The notes: a model not told the origin generated them from the sequence alone. Positions 1-8,641 are shown, numbered from the stretch's first letter. The stretch is DNA of 64,000 nucleotides from Desulfobacillus sp041396245 (GCA_041396245.1 JAWKYW010000015.1:15565-79564), one strand, 5' to 3'. Translations and numbers: made by a program.

Positions 1-190
1 CGAACGCCGCCTTGCCGCTCTGCGTCCCCTCGACGAAGACCTTCAGCTTGTCGAGGGCAGCAGCTTCCGCAGAGCCTGCAGAAACCGCATTCAACGCAAA
101 GAGCGCAAAGGCCGCAAAGATTCCTGAAGCATTCCTTTGCGATCTTTGCGTCTTCGCGTCCTTTGCGTCTAAAGCGGTTTGGCCTCTCAT
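1..190 (-). CDS. lolA: Outer-membrane lipoprotein carrier protein LolA (3' part outside window)
   Basis: Only the N-terminal 63 codons are in the window; the gene runs off the left edge. The ATG overlaps the ftsK stop codon (TGATG, 188-192), so the two genes are translationally coupled, the usual ftsK-lolA order. After a hydrophobic signal-peptide core (IFAAFALFALNAVSA) the reading becomes LDKLKVFVEGTQSGKAAF, the typical mature start of LolA, the periplasmic chaperone that carries lipoproteins from LolCDE to LolB. The first 20 or so residues, before the hydrophobic core, are encoded by a repeated GCAAAG-rich palindrome and are unlike a normal signal peptide n-region, so the true start is uncertain; no better in-frame start is visible. 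Confidence 0.75.
   Translation of the reverse strand, partial: MRGQTALDAKDAKTQRSQRNASGIFAAFALFALNAVSAGSAEAAALDKLKVFVEGTQSGKAAF
98..174. repeat. GCAAAG-rich inverted repeat at the 5' end of lolA
   Basis: The + strand carries several GCAAAG units (about 98-127) and then the reverse complement CTTTGC several times (about 138-172), so the segment can fold into a long imperfect hairpin. It lies inside the coding start of lolA. Short arrays of this kind are usually intergenic. Confidence 0.55.
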
Positions 191-2520
191 CACCCCTCCC
201 GCGCCGGCACGACTACTTCGCGGTTGCCGTTGGCGCCCATCGGCGTGACCAGGCCGGAGCGCTCCATCTGCTCGATCAGGCGCGCGGCGCGGTTGTAGCC
301 GATGCGCAGGTGCCGCTGCACCAGCGAGATGGAGGGGCGGCGCGTCTTCAGCACCACCTCGACCGCCTGGTCGTAGAGCGGATCGGCTTCGCCCGCCGGC
401 CCGCCCTCGCCGGCCGCGCCCTCCTCGCCCTCGCCGCCCGGCGCGTCGAGAATGCCGTCGACATAGTCCGGCGCGCCGGCCTGCTTGAGATAGTCGACCA
501 CCGCGTGGACCTCGCTGTCGGCGACGAAGGCGCCGTGCACGCGCACCGGAAAGCCGGTGCCCGGCGGCAGGTAGAGCATGTCGCCCTGGCCGAGCAGGGC
601 CTCGGCACCCATCTGGTCGAGGATGGTGCGCGAATCGATCTTGCTCGAGACCTGGAAGGAAATCCGCGTCGGGATGTTGGCCTTGATGAGGCCGGTGATG
701 ACGTCCACCGACGGCCGCTGCGTCGCCAGGATCAGGTGGATGCCGGCGGCGCGCGCCTTCTGCGCCAGCCGTGCAATGAGTTCCTCGACCTTCTTGCCGA
801 CCACCATCATCAGGTCGGCCAGTTCGTCGATGATCACCACCACGTGGGGCAGCGCCGCCAGCGGCTCGGGATTCTCCGGCGTGAGCGAAAAGGGATTCGC
901 GATCGGGGAACCGGCCTTGGCGGCCTCCTTGATCTTGCCGTTGAAGCCGGAGAGGTTCCTCACCCCGAGCGCCGACATGAGGCGGTAGCGGCGGTCCATC
1001 TCGGCAACGCACCAGTTCAGCGCGTTGGCGGCATGCTTCATGTCCGTCACCACCGGCGCCAGCAGGTGCGGAATGCCCTCGTAGATCGACAGTTCCAGCA
1101 TCTTCGGGTCGACCAGGATCAAGCGAACGTCGGCCGGCTCCGACTTGTACACCAGCGACAGGATCATGGCATTGATGCCGACCGACTTGCCCGAGCCGGT
1201 GGTGCCGGCCACCAGCAGGTGCGGCATCCTGGCCAGGTCCACCACCACCGGCAGCCCGCCGATGTCCTTGCCCAGGGTCAGGGTCAGCGGCGAGTGCATG
1301 TCGTGGTAGGCCTTGGAGCCGAGGATCTCGGACAGGCGCACCGTCTGCCGCTTCGGGTTGGGCAGTTCCAGACCCATGCAGGACTTGCCGGGAATCGTCT
1401 CGACGACGCGCACGCTCACCACCGAGAGGGCGCGCGCCAGGTCCTTCACCAGGTTCACGATCTGCGCGCCCTTGACCCCGACCGCCGGTTCGATCTCGTA
1501 GCGGGTGATGACCGGGCCGGGATAGGCCGCCAGCACCTTGACCTGCACGCCGAAGTCGGCGAGCTTGCGTTCGATCAGCCGCGAGGTGAACTCCAGCGTC
1601 TCGGCCGAGGGCGGCTCGACGTCGTCGGCCGGTTCCTCGAGCAGGTGCAGCGGCGGCAGGATGCCGCCGGGAATGTCGCGGAACAGCGGCGCCTGGCGCT
1701 CCTTCTCGCGCCGCGGCGACTTCGGGATGACGACCTCGGCCGGCTCGATGCGGATCGGCTCGGCGTGGAATTCCTCGAAGCGCTTGCGCTCGACTTCCAC
1801 CTCGGCCTCGCGCCGCTCCGCCACCTCGCGGCCGATGCGGCGGTCCTGCCAGCGCTGGTAGAGCCCGATGGCGCCGAACCAGAGGCCTTCCAGCAGCGTC
1901 CCGATGCGCTCGCTCAGCTTCAGCCAGGACAGCCCGGTGAAAATGGACAGGCCGGCGGCAAACAGGGCGATCAGCAGCAGGGTGCCGCCGGTGAAACCGA
2001 AGAACTGCGAGAACAGGCTGCCGACTTCCAGGCCGAGCATCCCGCCCGGTTCGATCGGCAGCGGCGTCTTCATGCTGTGGAAGCGCAGCGCCTCCAGGCC
2101 GCTGGAGGCCGCCAGCAGGACGACGAACCCGGTCAGGGCGATGAAGAACGGCCGCCGGTCGGCGTGGAAAAGGCCTTCCAGACGGCGATAGCCCCAGACC
2201 ACGAGGAACAGCAGGAACAGCACCCACCACCAGGCGGAAAGGCCGAACAGGTAGAGCAGCAGGTCGGCCACCCAGGCGCCGAAGCGGCCGCCCGGATTGG
2301 CGATGCGCTCGACCTGGGCGGCATGCGACCAGCCGGGATCGGCCTTGCTGTAGCCGAAGAGGATCAGGCCGATGTAGAAGGCCACGACCCCGAGCACCAG
2401 CCAGCGCGCTTCCTGCAGAAGCGCAACGATCTTTTCCGGCAGGGGCTGGGGGGCGGTCTTTTCTTGCACGCTTGGCGTTGTTTGACGGGCGCGGGCCGGG
2501 CGGGCCGGACGATCACGCAT
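190..2520 (-). CDS. ftsK: DNA translocase FtsK
   Basis: 776 aa. An N-terminal membrane domain has about four hydrophobic segments (residues ~35-200), followed by a short charged linker and the alpha/beta motor domain. The Walker A motif GTTGSGKS is at residues ~439-446 and Walker B reads VVVIIDELADL. The C-terminal gamma winged helix (from ~710, ISLVQRHLRIGYNRAARLIEQM) is the part that reads KOPS sites. FtsK pumps chromosome termini through the division septum and activates XerCD at dif. The linker is short, as in SpoIIIE/SftA-like forms. The ATG at 2520 was chosen because the frame stays open far upstream but there overlaps the crp-type gene. Upstream neighbour: Crp-type regulator 26 bp away on the same strand; downstream: lolA. 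Confidence 0.95.
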   Translation of the reverse strand: MRDRPARPARARQTTPSVQEKTAPQPLPEKIVALLQEARWLVLGVVAFYIGLILFGYSKADPGWSHAAQVERIANPGGRFGAWVADLLLYLFGLSAWWWVLFLLFLVVWGYRRLEGLFHADRRPFFIALTGFVVLLAASSGLEALRFHSMKTPLPIEPGGMLGLEVGSLFSQFFGFTGGTLLLIALFAAGLSIFTGLSWLKLSERIGTLLEGLWFGAIGLYQRWQDRRIGREVAERREAEVEVERKRFEEFHAEPIRIEPAEVVIPKSPRREKERQAPLFRDIPGGILPPLHLLEEPADDVEPPSAETLEFTSRLIERKLADFGVQVKVLAAYPGPVITRYEIEPAVGVKGAQIVNLVKDLARALSVVSVRVVETIPGKSCMGLELPNPKRQTVRLSEILGSKAYHDMHSPLTLTLGKDIGGLPVVVDLARMPHLLVAGTTGSGKSVGINAMILSLVYKSEPADVRLILVDPKMLELSIYEGIPHLLAPVVTDMKHAANALNWCVAEMDRRYRLMSALGVRNLSGFNGKIKEAAKAGSPIANPFSLTPENPEPLAALPHVVVIIDELADLMMVVGKKVEELIARLAQKARAAGIHLILATQRPSVDVITGLIKANIPTRISFQVSSKIDSRTILDQMGAEALLGQGDMLYLPPGTGFPVRVHGAFVADSEVHAVVDYLKQAGAPDYVDGILDAPGGEGEEGAAGEGGPAGEADPLYDQAVEVVLKTRRPSISLVQRHLRIGYNRAARLIEQMERSGLVTPMGANGNREVVVPAREG

Positions 2521-2546
2521 TATACGCCCGCGGGGGGCGCGGCGCC

Positions 2547-3221
2547 TCAGATCCGGTACAGCTTCTCGCGCAGGAGGATGCGGCCGCCGCCCTCCTCGAT
2601 CAGGCCCTGCTGGCTCAGGTCCTTCATGACGCGGCTGACCATCTCGCGCGAAGCGCCGATCATCTTGGCGATGTCCTGTTTGGAGATTTTCTTCATGACC
2701 ACCAGCTGGCCGTCGGCGTCCTCTTCGGCCAGTTCCAGCAGCAGGCGGGCGACCCGGCCATACACGTCCATCAGCGCCAGGCTCTCGATCTGGCGGTCGG
2801 CGCTGCGCAGGCGCTTGACCAGGCTGCGCATGATGTAGAGCGAGACGTCGAAGTTCTCCGCCAGGCAGCGCTTGAAATCCGCCTTGGAAATCACCACCAG
2901 GTCGCAGGGCGTGGAGGCCATCACCGTGGCCGAGCGCGGGTTGTCGTCGAGTACGCCCATCTCGCCGAAGAACTCGCCGGGACCGAGGTTGGAGAGGATG
3001 ACCTCGCGCCCCTCCTCGTCGGAGACCAGCACCTTGAGGATGCCGGAGAGGATGAAATAGACGAAATCGGTGCGGTCCCCCGCCCGCAGGATGGCGGAGC
3101 CGCGCGGCACCCTGCGAAAAACGGCGATGCGGGCGATGGGGACCAGGCGCTCGACGGACAGCGACTCGAAGATCGGCATCGAGCGCAGGGAATCGACGGT
3201 AACGCTGCTTGCTTGCGACAT
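2547..3221 (-). CDS. Crp/Fnr-family transcriptional regulator
   Basis: 224 aa. A cyclic-nucleotide-binding-type beta barrel (residues ~15-130, with GEFFGEMGVLDDNPRSATV resembling the phosphate-binding cassette of CRP) precedes a C-terminal helix-turn-helix (SKQDIAKMIGASREMVSRVMKDLSQQGLI). The SREMVSRVMKDL recognition helix is of CRP type. There is no N-terminal cysteine cluster, so this is not an oxygen-sensing FNR. The cassette arginine and glutamate suggest a cAMP- or c-di-GMP-type ligand, but this is inference. It is divergent from trxB; a TATAAT-like -10 (complement of 3293-3298) lies in the shared upstream region. Targets cannot be told from the sequence. Confidence 0.9.
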   Translation of the reverse strand: MSQASSVTVDSLRSMPIFESLSVERLVPIARIAVFRRVPRGSAILRAGDRTDFVYFILSGILKVLVSDEEGREVILSNLGPGEFFGEMGVLDDNPRSATVMASTPCDLVVISKADFKRCLAENFDVSLYIMRSLVKRLRSADRQIESLALMDVYGRVARLLLELAEEDADGQLVVMKKISKQDIAKMIGASREMVSRVMKDLSQQGLIEEGGGRILLREKLYRI

Positions 3222-3292
3222 GCTGGCTTCCTCCGGTACGGGGCGCGGCCCGCAGCAGATTTGTTATTGTGTTCCTCTTGAGCCCGGCATGA

Positions 3293-3298
3293 ATTATA
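3293..3298 (-). promoter_or_regulatory. -10 element of the Crp-type gene
   Basis: Reads TATAAT on the minus strand, about 72 bases upstream of the start codon at 3221. No convincing -35 hexamer was found, so an activator may be needed. Confidence 0.4.
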
Positions 3299-3376
3299 AG
3301 TCCTTTCCGGGCGCATGCCGGCAATGCCGCCCCGGCCGGCCGCCTCCCGCGCCACGAAAGCCGGGGCGGGCCCGAG

Positions 3377-3382
3377 TATAAT
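3377..3382 (+). promoter_or_regulatory. -10 element of trxB
   Basis: Perfect TATAAT 46 bases upstream of the trxB ATG at 3429. The -35 region (about 3354-3359) is poor. Confidence 0.45.
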
Positions 3383-3428
3383 TTTCACCACGCGAACCCC
3401 TTATGAACCTTTTCCGAGCCACGCCGCC

Positions 3429-4385
3429 ATGACCACAGCCCCCCGCCATGCCCGCCTCATCATCCTCGGCTCCGGACCGGCCGGCTACTCCGCCGCCGTC
3501 TACGCCGCCCGCGCCAACCTGAAGCCGCTGCTGATCACCGGCCTGGCCCAGGGCGGCCAGCTGATGACCACCACCGACGTCGACAACTGGCCGGCCGACG
3601 CCGACGGCGTGCAGGGCCCCGACCTGATGGCGCGCTTCCAGAAGCACGCCGAACGCTTCAACACCGAGATCGTCTTCGACCACATCCACACGGCGACGCT
3701 GACGCAGAAGCCGTTCACCCTGGTCGGCGACAGCGGCAGCTACACCTGCGACGCCCTCATCATCGCCACCGGCGCCACCGCCAAGTACCTCGGCCTGCCC
3801 TCCGAGGAGGCCTTCTCCGGCCGCGGCGTCTCCGCCTGCGCCACCTGCGACGGCTTCTTCTACAAGGGCCAGGAGGTCGCCGTCATCGGCGGCGGCAACA
3901 CCGCCGTCGAGGAGGCGCTCTACCTCGCCAACATCGCCAGCAAGGTCACCCTGGTGCATCGCCGCGACAAGTTCCGCGCAGAGAAGATCATGATCGACAA
4001 GCTGATGGAGAAGGTGCGCGCCGGCCACATTGTCCTCGAAACCGACAGCACGCTCGACGAGGTGCTGGGCGACGCCAGCGGCGTCACCGGCATGCGCGTC
4101 AAAAACGTCAAGACCGGCGCGACGAAGGACATCGCCCTCTCGGGCGTCTTCATCGCCATCGGCCACAAGCCCAACACCGAGCTCTTCGCGGGACAGCTGG
4201 AAATGGACAACGGCTACCTCGTCACCCAGTGCGGCCGCGCCGGCAACGCCACCCAGACCAGCCTCCCCGGCGTGTTCGCCGCCGGCGACGTGCAGGACCA
4301 GATCTACAAGCAGGCCGTCACCAGCGCCGGCTCCGGCTGCATGGCGGCGCTCGACGCCGAGAAGTACCTGGACAACCTTGGATGA
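3429..4385 (+). CDS. trxB: Thioredoxin reductase
   Basis: 318 aa, normal length. An N-terminal FAD-binding GSGPAGYSAAVYAARA is followed by the NADPH domain carrying the redox pair CATC at residues 137-140 (SACATCDGFF) and the dinucleotide motif GGGNTAVEEALYLA with HRRDKFRA. The C-terminal FAD segment reads GVFAAGDVQD. It reduces thioredoxin with NADPH in the cytoplasm. ATG 3429 was preferred over an upstream in-frame ATG at 3315 because homology begins at ARLIILGSGPAG and the TATAAT at 3377-3382 lies between the two. The next gene (Smr) follows 28 bp after the stop. Confidence 0.95.
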   Translation: MTTAPRHARLIILGSGPAGYSAAVYAARANLKPLLITGLAQGGQLMTTTDVDNWPADADGVQGPDLMARFQKHAERFNTEIVFDHIHTATLTQKPFTLVGDSGSYTCDALIIATGATAKYLGLPSEEAFSGRGVSACATCDGFFYKGQEVAVIGGGNTAVEEALYLANIASKVTLVHRRDKFRAEKIMIDKLMEKVRAGHIVLETDSTLDEVLGDASGVTGMRVKNVKTGATKDIALSGVFIAIGHKPNTELFAGQLEMDNGYLVTQCGRAGNATQTSLPGVFAAGDVQDQIYKQAVTSAGSGCMAALDAEKYLDNLG

Positions 4386-4413
4386 TCGCGCCATTCTCCG
4401 GGCCGCCCCAAGA

Positions 4414-5040
4414 ATGGCGCAGTCAACGACACGGAGCCGCATAACGGCGAACGACCGTCACCCCCTTCCCGGGGAAGGGGGGCGGGGGAAAGGTCGTTCA
4501 AACCTCACGCCCAGCGAAGAGGAGCGCGCGTTGTTTCGAGAGGCAGTTGCCGGAGCAAAGCCGATTGTGCCCGACAAGGTTCACCACGAACCGCCCCCGT
4601 CGCCGGCGCAGCCGATCCAGCGCTGGAAGGACGAGGCGGCTGCGCTGACGGAATCCCTCTCCCCCGCCCCGCTCGAGCTTAGCCTGGAAGGCGGCGACGA
4701 GCCGAGCTTTCTCCGCCCCGGGCTCGCCCGCAGCGCGCTGCGCGACCTGCGCCGCGGCCGCTGGGTGGTGCAGGACGCGCTCGACCTGCACGGCGCCACG
4801 CGCGACGAGGCGCGCCTGCTGCTGGGGGAATTTCTGGCCGAATCGCTGCGCCGCGGCCTGCGCTGCGTGCGCATCGTGCACGGCAAGGGCCTCGGCTCGC
4901 CCGGCCGCGAGCCGGTGCTCAAGGGGCTCGTCCGGGGCTGGCTAACGCAGCGCCCCGAAGTGCTCGCCTACTGCCAGGCGCGCGCCGTCGAGGGCGGTGC
5001 CGGAGCGCTCGTCGCCCTGCTGAAGAGTCCCAAATCTTGA
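4414..5040 (+). CDS. Smr-domain protein
   Basis: 208 aa from ATG 4414. The C-terminal Smr domain begins at ~120 and shows DLHGATRDEARLLL, the core HGKG (RIVHGKGLGSPGREPVLKG) and GGAGALVALL, typical of the small MutS-related nuclease-like family (YdaL/SmrA type). Function in this family is poorly defined (nicking or RNA/ribosome-linked nuclease activity). The N-terminal HPLPGEGGRGKGRS is encoded by a palindromic repeat and is not family sequence. A TTG at 4531 preceded by AGAGGAG is an alternative start, but residues just before it (EEERALF) also look conserved, so the start is unsettled. The stop overlaps the next start by four bases (TTGA). Confidence 0.8.
   Translation: MAQSTTRSRITANDRHPLPGEGGRGKGRSNLTPSEEERALFREAVAGAKPIVPDKVHHEPPPSPAQPIQRWKDEAAALTESLSPAPLELSLEGGDEPSFLRPGLARSALRDLRRGRWVVQDALDLHGATRDEARLLLGEFLAESLRRGLRCVRIVHGKGLGSPGREPVLKGLVRGWLTQRPEVLAYCQARAVEGGAGALVALLKSPKS
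4448..4498. repeat. Palindromic REP-like element in the 5' region of the Smr gene
   Basis: AACGACC (4448-4454) pairs with GGTCGTT (4492-4498), enclosing a second inverted repeat CCCCTTCC/GGAAGGGG. A near-identical element lies in ccoH (56288-56332, opposite strand) and is read there in the same frame. Confidence 0.7.
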
Positions 5041-6623
5041 ACTTCGCCGTGTCGCGAGGACTGACTTTCCCCGCCGGCCCCGTCCTGCTGCTCGGGCTGC
5101 TGACGCTGGCGGCCATATATGCCCGCCCACTCACCCCCATCGACGAGACGCGCTATGTCAGCGTCGCCTGGGAGATGTGGCTGCGCGACGACTGGCTGGT
5201 GCTGTTCAAGAACGGCGAGCCCTACAGCCACAAGCCGCCGCTGCTGTTCTGGCTCTACAACCTCGGCTGGGCGGTGACCGGCGTCAACGAATGGTGGCCG
5301 CGCCTGGTCTCGCCGCTGTTCTCGCTCGGCAGCCTGCTGCTGATGCTGTCGATCGGCCGCCGGCTCTGGCCCGGCGACGATGCCACTGCCCGCCACGCCG
5401 CCTGGATCCTCGCCTCCAGCCTGCTGTGGATGCTGTTCTCCACCTCCGCCATGTTCGACGTGATGCTGGGCTTCTTCGCCCTGCTCGGCGCGCGCGGCCT
5501 GCTCATCGCGGCGGAGGGTTCGATGAAGAGGGGTTTCGCCTGGCTGGCGTTCGCCATCGGCTTCGGCGTCCTCGCCAAAGGCCCGGTGGTGCTGCTGCAT
5601 CTGCTGCCGCTGGCCCTGCTCGCGCCCTGGTGGCGGCCGGGCCTGGCCTGGCGGCGCTGGACCGGCGGCGTGCTGCTGGCGCTGCTGGGCGGCGCTTCGA
5701 TTGCCCTGGCCTGGGCAGTCCCGGCGGCGATCCAGGGCGGCGAGGAATACGCCCGCATGATCTTCTGGGGCCAGACCGCCGGCCGCGTCGCCGACGCCTT
5801 CGCCCACAAGCGCTCGTTCTGGTGGTACCTGCCGCTCCTGCCGCTGCTGTTCTTTCCCTGGCTGACGTGGCCGGCGCTGTGGCGGCGTTTCGCCGCGCTG
5901 AAGCGCGAAGGGCTGGATGCCGGCCTGCGCTTCTGCCTGGCCTGGCTGCTGCCGGTCCTGCTGCTGCTTTCGCTCATCAGCGGCAAGCAGATCCACTACC
6001 TGGTGCCGCTCTTTCCCGCCTTCGCCCTGTTTGCCGGTCGCCTGTACGCGCGCGGCCGGGACGACGGCGCTCTCTGGCTGCCGGCCGCGCTGGCGGGAGC
6101 GGCCGGCGCCGGCATGGCGTATTACGCCCTCGAAGGCCTGCCGGGGAAACTCGGGATGTGGGAGAACCCGCCCGGGTGGCCGGGCGCGGCGCTGCTGCTG
6201 GCTGCCATCCTGGCGTTCGGGCTGGGGCGGGCCGAAAGGCGGCGGCTGCCGGCCCTGGCGCTGCTGGGCGCGGCGCTGTATGTCGCCGCCCTCGCCTTCG
6301 CCTCCGGCAACCTGTGGCAGCGCTACGACGTGCACCCCATCGCCGGCGAAATCCGGAAACTGCAGGCGCGCGGCGTGCCGCTGGCGAACAACGGCTTTTA
6401 CCACGCCCAGTTCCACTTCGCCGGCCGGCTGGAGAAGCCGATCGACGAACTGCTCGAGCCGACGGAAATCGCGCCCTGGTTCGCGGCGCATCCGGAGGGT
6501 GTGCTGATCATTTACGTCACGCCGAAGCCGGGCGAGACGGCGCACTTCAGCCAGCCCTACCTCGGCGAACACGCCCTGCTGGTCGATGCCGCGCAGTTGC
6601 GCGCGCGCGGAATGCTCAGATAG
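5037..6623 (+). CDS. ArnT-like membrane glycosyltransferase (PMT/GT-83 superfamily)
   Basis: 528 aa from TTG 5037 (or GTG 5049). Twelve or so hydrophobic segments follow an N-terminal first periplasmic loop with PIDETRYVSVAWEM, where the acidic DE pair matches the catalytic aspartate of the PMT/ArnT family, and then SHKPPLLFWLYNLGW, also family-typical. Such enzymes use undecaprenyl- or dolichyl-phosphate sugars to modify lipid A, proteins or glycans in the periplasm; the acceptor here is unknown. No undecaprenyl-phosphate aminoarabinose pathway genes are in the window, so aminoarabinose transfer is not supported. A copy of the 24-bp dispersed repeat (5045-5068) encodes its residues SRGLTF. 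The 3' end overlaps glnB by eight bases. Confidence 0.8.
   Translation: MNFAVSRGLTFPAGPVLLLGLLTLAAIYARPLTPIDETRYVSVAWEMWLRDDWLVLFKNGEPYSHKPPLLFWLYNLGWAVTGVNEWWPRLVSPLFSLGSLLLMLSIGRRLWPGDDATARHAAWILASSLLWMLFSTSAMFDVMLGFFALLGARGLLIAAEGSMKRGFAWLAFAIGFGVLAKGPVVLLHLLPLALLAPWWRPGLAWRRWTGGVLLALLGGASIALAWAVPAAIQGGEEYARMIFWGQTAGRVADAFAHKRSFWWYLPLLPLLFFPWLTWPALWRRFAALKREGLDAGLRFCLAWLLPVLLLLSLISGKQIHYLVPLFPAFALFAGRLYARGRDDGALWLPAALAGAAGAGMAYYALEGLPGKLGMWENPPGWPGAALLLAAILAFGLGRAERRRLPALALLGAALYVAALAFASGNLWQRYDVHPIAGEIRKLQARGVPLANNGFYHAQFHFAGRLEKPIDELLEPTEIAPWFAAHPEGVLIIYVTPKPGETAHFSQPYLGEHALLVDAAQLRARGMLR
5045..5068 (-). repeat. 24-bp dispersed repeat, copy 1
   Basis: Reverse-oriented copy (ACGGCG end first on the + strand). 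It covers the start region of the ArnT-like gene and encodes RGLTF there. Confidence 0.75.
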
Positions 6624-6954
6624 CCGACTCGTCGGTCTCGCCGGTGCGGATGCGCACGATCTGCTCGACCGGCGTGACGAAGATCTTGCCGTCGCCGATC
6701 TTGCCGGTGCGGGCGGCCTTGATGATGGCCTCGATGGCCTGCTCGACGGCGCCGTCGGCGATCACCACCTCGATCTTGATCTTGGGCAGGAAGTCCACCA
6801 CGTACTCGGCACCGCGGTAGAGCTCGGTGTGGCCCTTCTGGCGGCCGAAGCCCTTGACCTCCGTCACGGTCAGGCCGGTGACGCCGACTTCGGACAGCGC
6901 CTCGCGCACTTCGTCGAGCTTGAAGGGCTTGATGATGGCTTCGATCTTTTTCAT
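6616..6954 (-). CDS. glnB: Nitrogen regulatory protein PII
   Basis: 112 aa, exact PII length. It starts MKKIEAIIKPFKLDEVREAL and has the T-loop GRQKGHTELYRGAEY with the uridylylation tyrosine Y51, the B-loop TGKIGDGKIFV, and the C-loop RIRTGETDESAI. PII binds ATP/ADP and 2-oxoglutarate and reports nitrogen status to NtrB, ATase and, in glnK settings, AmtB. There is no amtB beside it. The gene follows nadE by 12 bp on the same strand, a glnB-nadE pairing common in betaproteobacteria, where PII-linked NadE activity has been described; GlnB is therefore favoured over GlnK. Confidence 0.93.
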   Translation of the reverse strand: MKKIEAIIKPFKLDEVREALSEVGVTGLTVTEVKGFGRQKGHTELYRGAEYVVDFLPKIKIEVVIADGAVEQAIEAIIKAARTGKIGDGKIFVTPVEQIVRIRTGETDESAI

Positions 6955-6966
6955 TTCCGTGTCTCC

Positions 6967-8592
6967 TTACCACTCGTCGGCGTAGCCCGATGTTATCGGA
7001 TATCGCCAATCCTTGCCAAAGCCTCTTTTGGTCACCCGGATGCCCACCGGCGCCTGGCGCCGCTTGTACTCGCTGCGCCTGAGCAGGCCCACCGTGCGCC
7101 GCACGTCGGCCTCGGCATGGCCCAGCGCGACGATCTCGCGCGGCGAGAGGTCGCGCTCCATGTAGGCCTCGATGATGGCGTCGAGCACCTCGTAGGGCGG
7201 CAGGGTGTCCTGGTCGGTCTGGTCGGGCTTCAGCTCCGCCGAGGGGGCGCGGGTAATGATGCGCTCGGGAATCACCGGGGACAGGCCGTTCCTGTAGCGC
7301 GCGATGCGATAGACCAGGGTCTTGTAGAGGTCCTTGATGACGGCGAAGCCGCCGGCCATGTCGCCGTAGAGGGTGGCATAGCCCACCGCCATCTCGCTCT
7401 TGTTGCCGGTGGTGAGCACGATCGCGCCGGACCGGTTCGACAGCGCCATGAGGAGCATGCCGCGGATGCGCGCCTGCAGATTCTCCTCGGTGGTGTCGGC
7501 AGCGCTTTTTTCACCCTCCGCGGCGAATGCCCGTTCCAGCATCGCCGCGAAGGTCTTCATGGCCGGCGCGATGGGGAACTCGTCATAGCGCACGCCCAGC
7601 GTCCGCGCCATCTCGCGCGCATCGTCGAGGCTGATCTGCGCCGTGTACGGCGAGGGCATCATCACCGCGCGCACCCTGTCGGCGCCAAGCGCGTCGACGG
7701 CGATGGCCAGGGTCAGGGCCGAGTCGATGCCGCCCGACAGGCCGATGATGGCGCCCGGGAAGCCGTTCTTGCCGAGGTAGTCGCGCACGCCGAGCACCAG
7801 CGCGTCGTAGGCCTCCGCCTCGAGGGCGCGCCGCGGCGCGATGGCGCCGGGACGCAGGCTGCCATCGGCGTACTCGATGACTTCCAGCGCCTCGGCGAAC
7901 TGCGGCAGCTGGTGCGTCAGGCGGCCGTCGCGGTCGAGGGCGAAGGAGGCGCCGTCGAAGACCAGCTCGTCCTGGCCGCCGACCAGGTTGGCGTACAGCA
8001 CCGGCATGCCGGTGGCGGCGATGCGTTCGCGCAGCACCTCGTAGCGCGCCGCCTGCTTGTTCAGGTGAAAGGGCGAAGCGTTGAGCACCAGCAGCAGGTC
8101 GGCGCCGGCCTGGCGGGCGGCGTCCGCCGCCCCCGGCTCCCACACGTCGGCGCAGATGTTGATGCCGCACTGGACGCCGTTTGCCTCGACCACGCAAGGC
8201 TGGAAGCCGGCGGCGAAGTAGCGCTGCTCGTCGAACACCTCGTAGTTGGGCAGGCGGTGCTTGCGATAGGTGGCGACGATCCTGCCGTCGCGCAGCAGGG
8301 AGGCGGCATTGAAAAAGTCGCCCTGGTACGCCTCGGGATGGCCGACGACGACGGCGATGCCTTCGATCCGGCCCGCCAGCTCGGCGAGGCTGCGGGCGCA
8401 GGCGCGGTAGAAATCCGGCCGCAGCAGGAGGTCCTCGGGCGGATAGCCGCACAGGGCCAGCTCGGGCGTTACCATCAGGTGGGCGCCGGCGGCGCGCGCG
8501 CGACCGGCGAATTCGGCAATGCGGCGGGTGTTGCCGTCGAAATCGCCGACCGTGCTGTTGATCTGGGCGAGGGCTATGCGGACGGAAGTCAT
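6967..8592 (-). CDS. nadE: Glutamine-dependent NAD+ synthetase
   Basis: 541 aa two-domain form. The N-terminal nitrilase-like glutaminase domain (residues ~4-250) shows MVTPELALCGYPPEDLL, YRKHRLPNYEVFDEQRYF and the nucleophile region GINICADVWE. The C-terminal ATP-pyrophosphatase domain has the P-loop LSGGIDSAL (~280) and the STTGNKSE-type segment LTTGNKSEMAVGYATLYGDMAGG. It amidates deamido-NAD+ with ammonia channelled from glutamine, the last step of NAD synthesis. It lies between ppa (49 bp upstream) and glnB (12 bp downstream), so pyrophosphate released by NadE and the enzyme that removes it are encoded together. Confidence 0.95.
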   Translation of the reverse strand: MTSVRIALAQINSTVGDFDGNTRRIAEFAGRARAAGAHLMVTPELALCGYPPEDLLLRPDFYRACARSLAELAGRIEGIAVVVGHPEAYQGDFFNAASLLRDGRIVATYRKHRLPNYEVFDEQRYFAAGFQPCVVEANGVQCGINICADVWEPGAADAARQAGADLLLVLNASPFHLNKQAARYEVLRERIAATGMPVLYANLVGGQDELVFDGASFALDRDGRLTHQLPQFAEALEVIEYADGSLRPGAIAPRRALEAEAYDALVLGVRDYLGKNGFPGAIIGLSGGIDSALTLAIAVDALGADRVRAVMMPSPYTAQISLDDAREMARTLGVRYDEFPIAPAMKTFAAMLERAFAAEGEKSAADTTEENLQARIRGMLLMALSNRSGAIVLTTGNKSEMAVGYATLYGDMAGGFAVIKDLYKTLVYRIARYRNGLSPVIPERIITRAPSAELKPDQTDQDTLPPYEVLDAIIEAYMERDLSPREIVALGHAEADVRRTVGLLRRSEYKRRQAPVGIRVTKRGFGKDWRYPITSGYADEW

Positions 8593-8641
8593 CGCCGCAT
8601 TATGACCGAAGGAAATCCACGTGGGATGCCGCAGGATTCAC

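Noticed and set aside
163..2838. Long open frame on the + strand opposite ftsK and the Crp-type gene
   Set aside because: It is rich in R, H, Q and A with no domain, and is explained by the third-position GC of the ftsK gene on the other strand.
2521..3324. Upstream extension of the ftsK frame to 3324
   Set aside because: The extension lies over the whole Crp-type gene and shows arginine/proline-rich shadow composition; ftsK homology starts near 2520.
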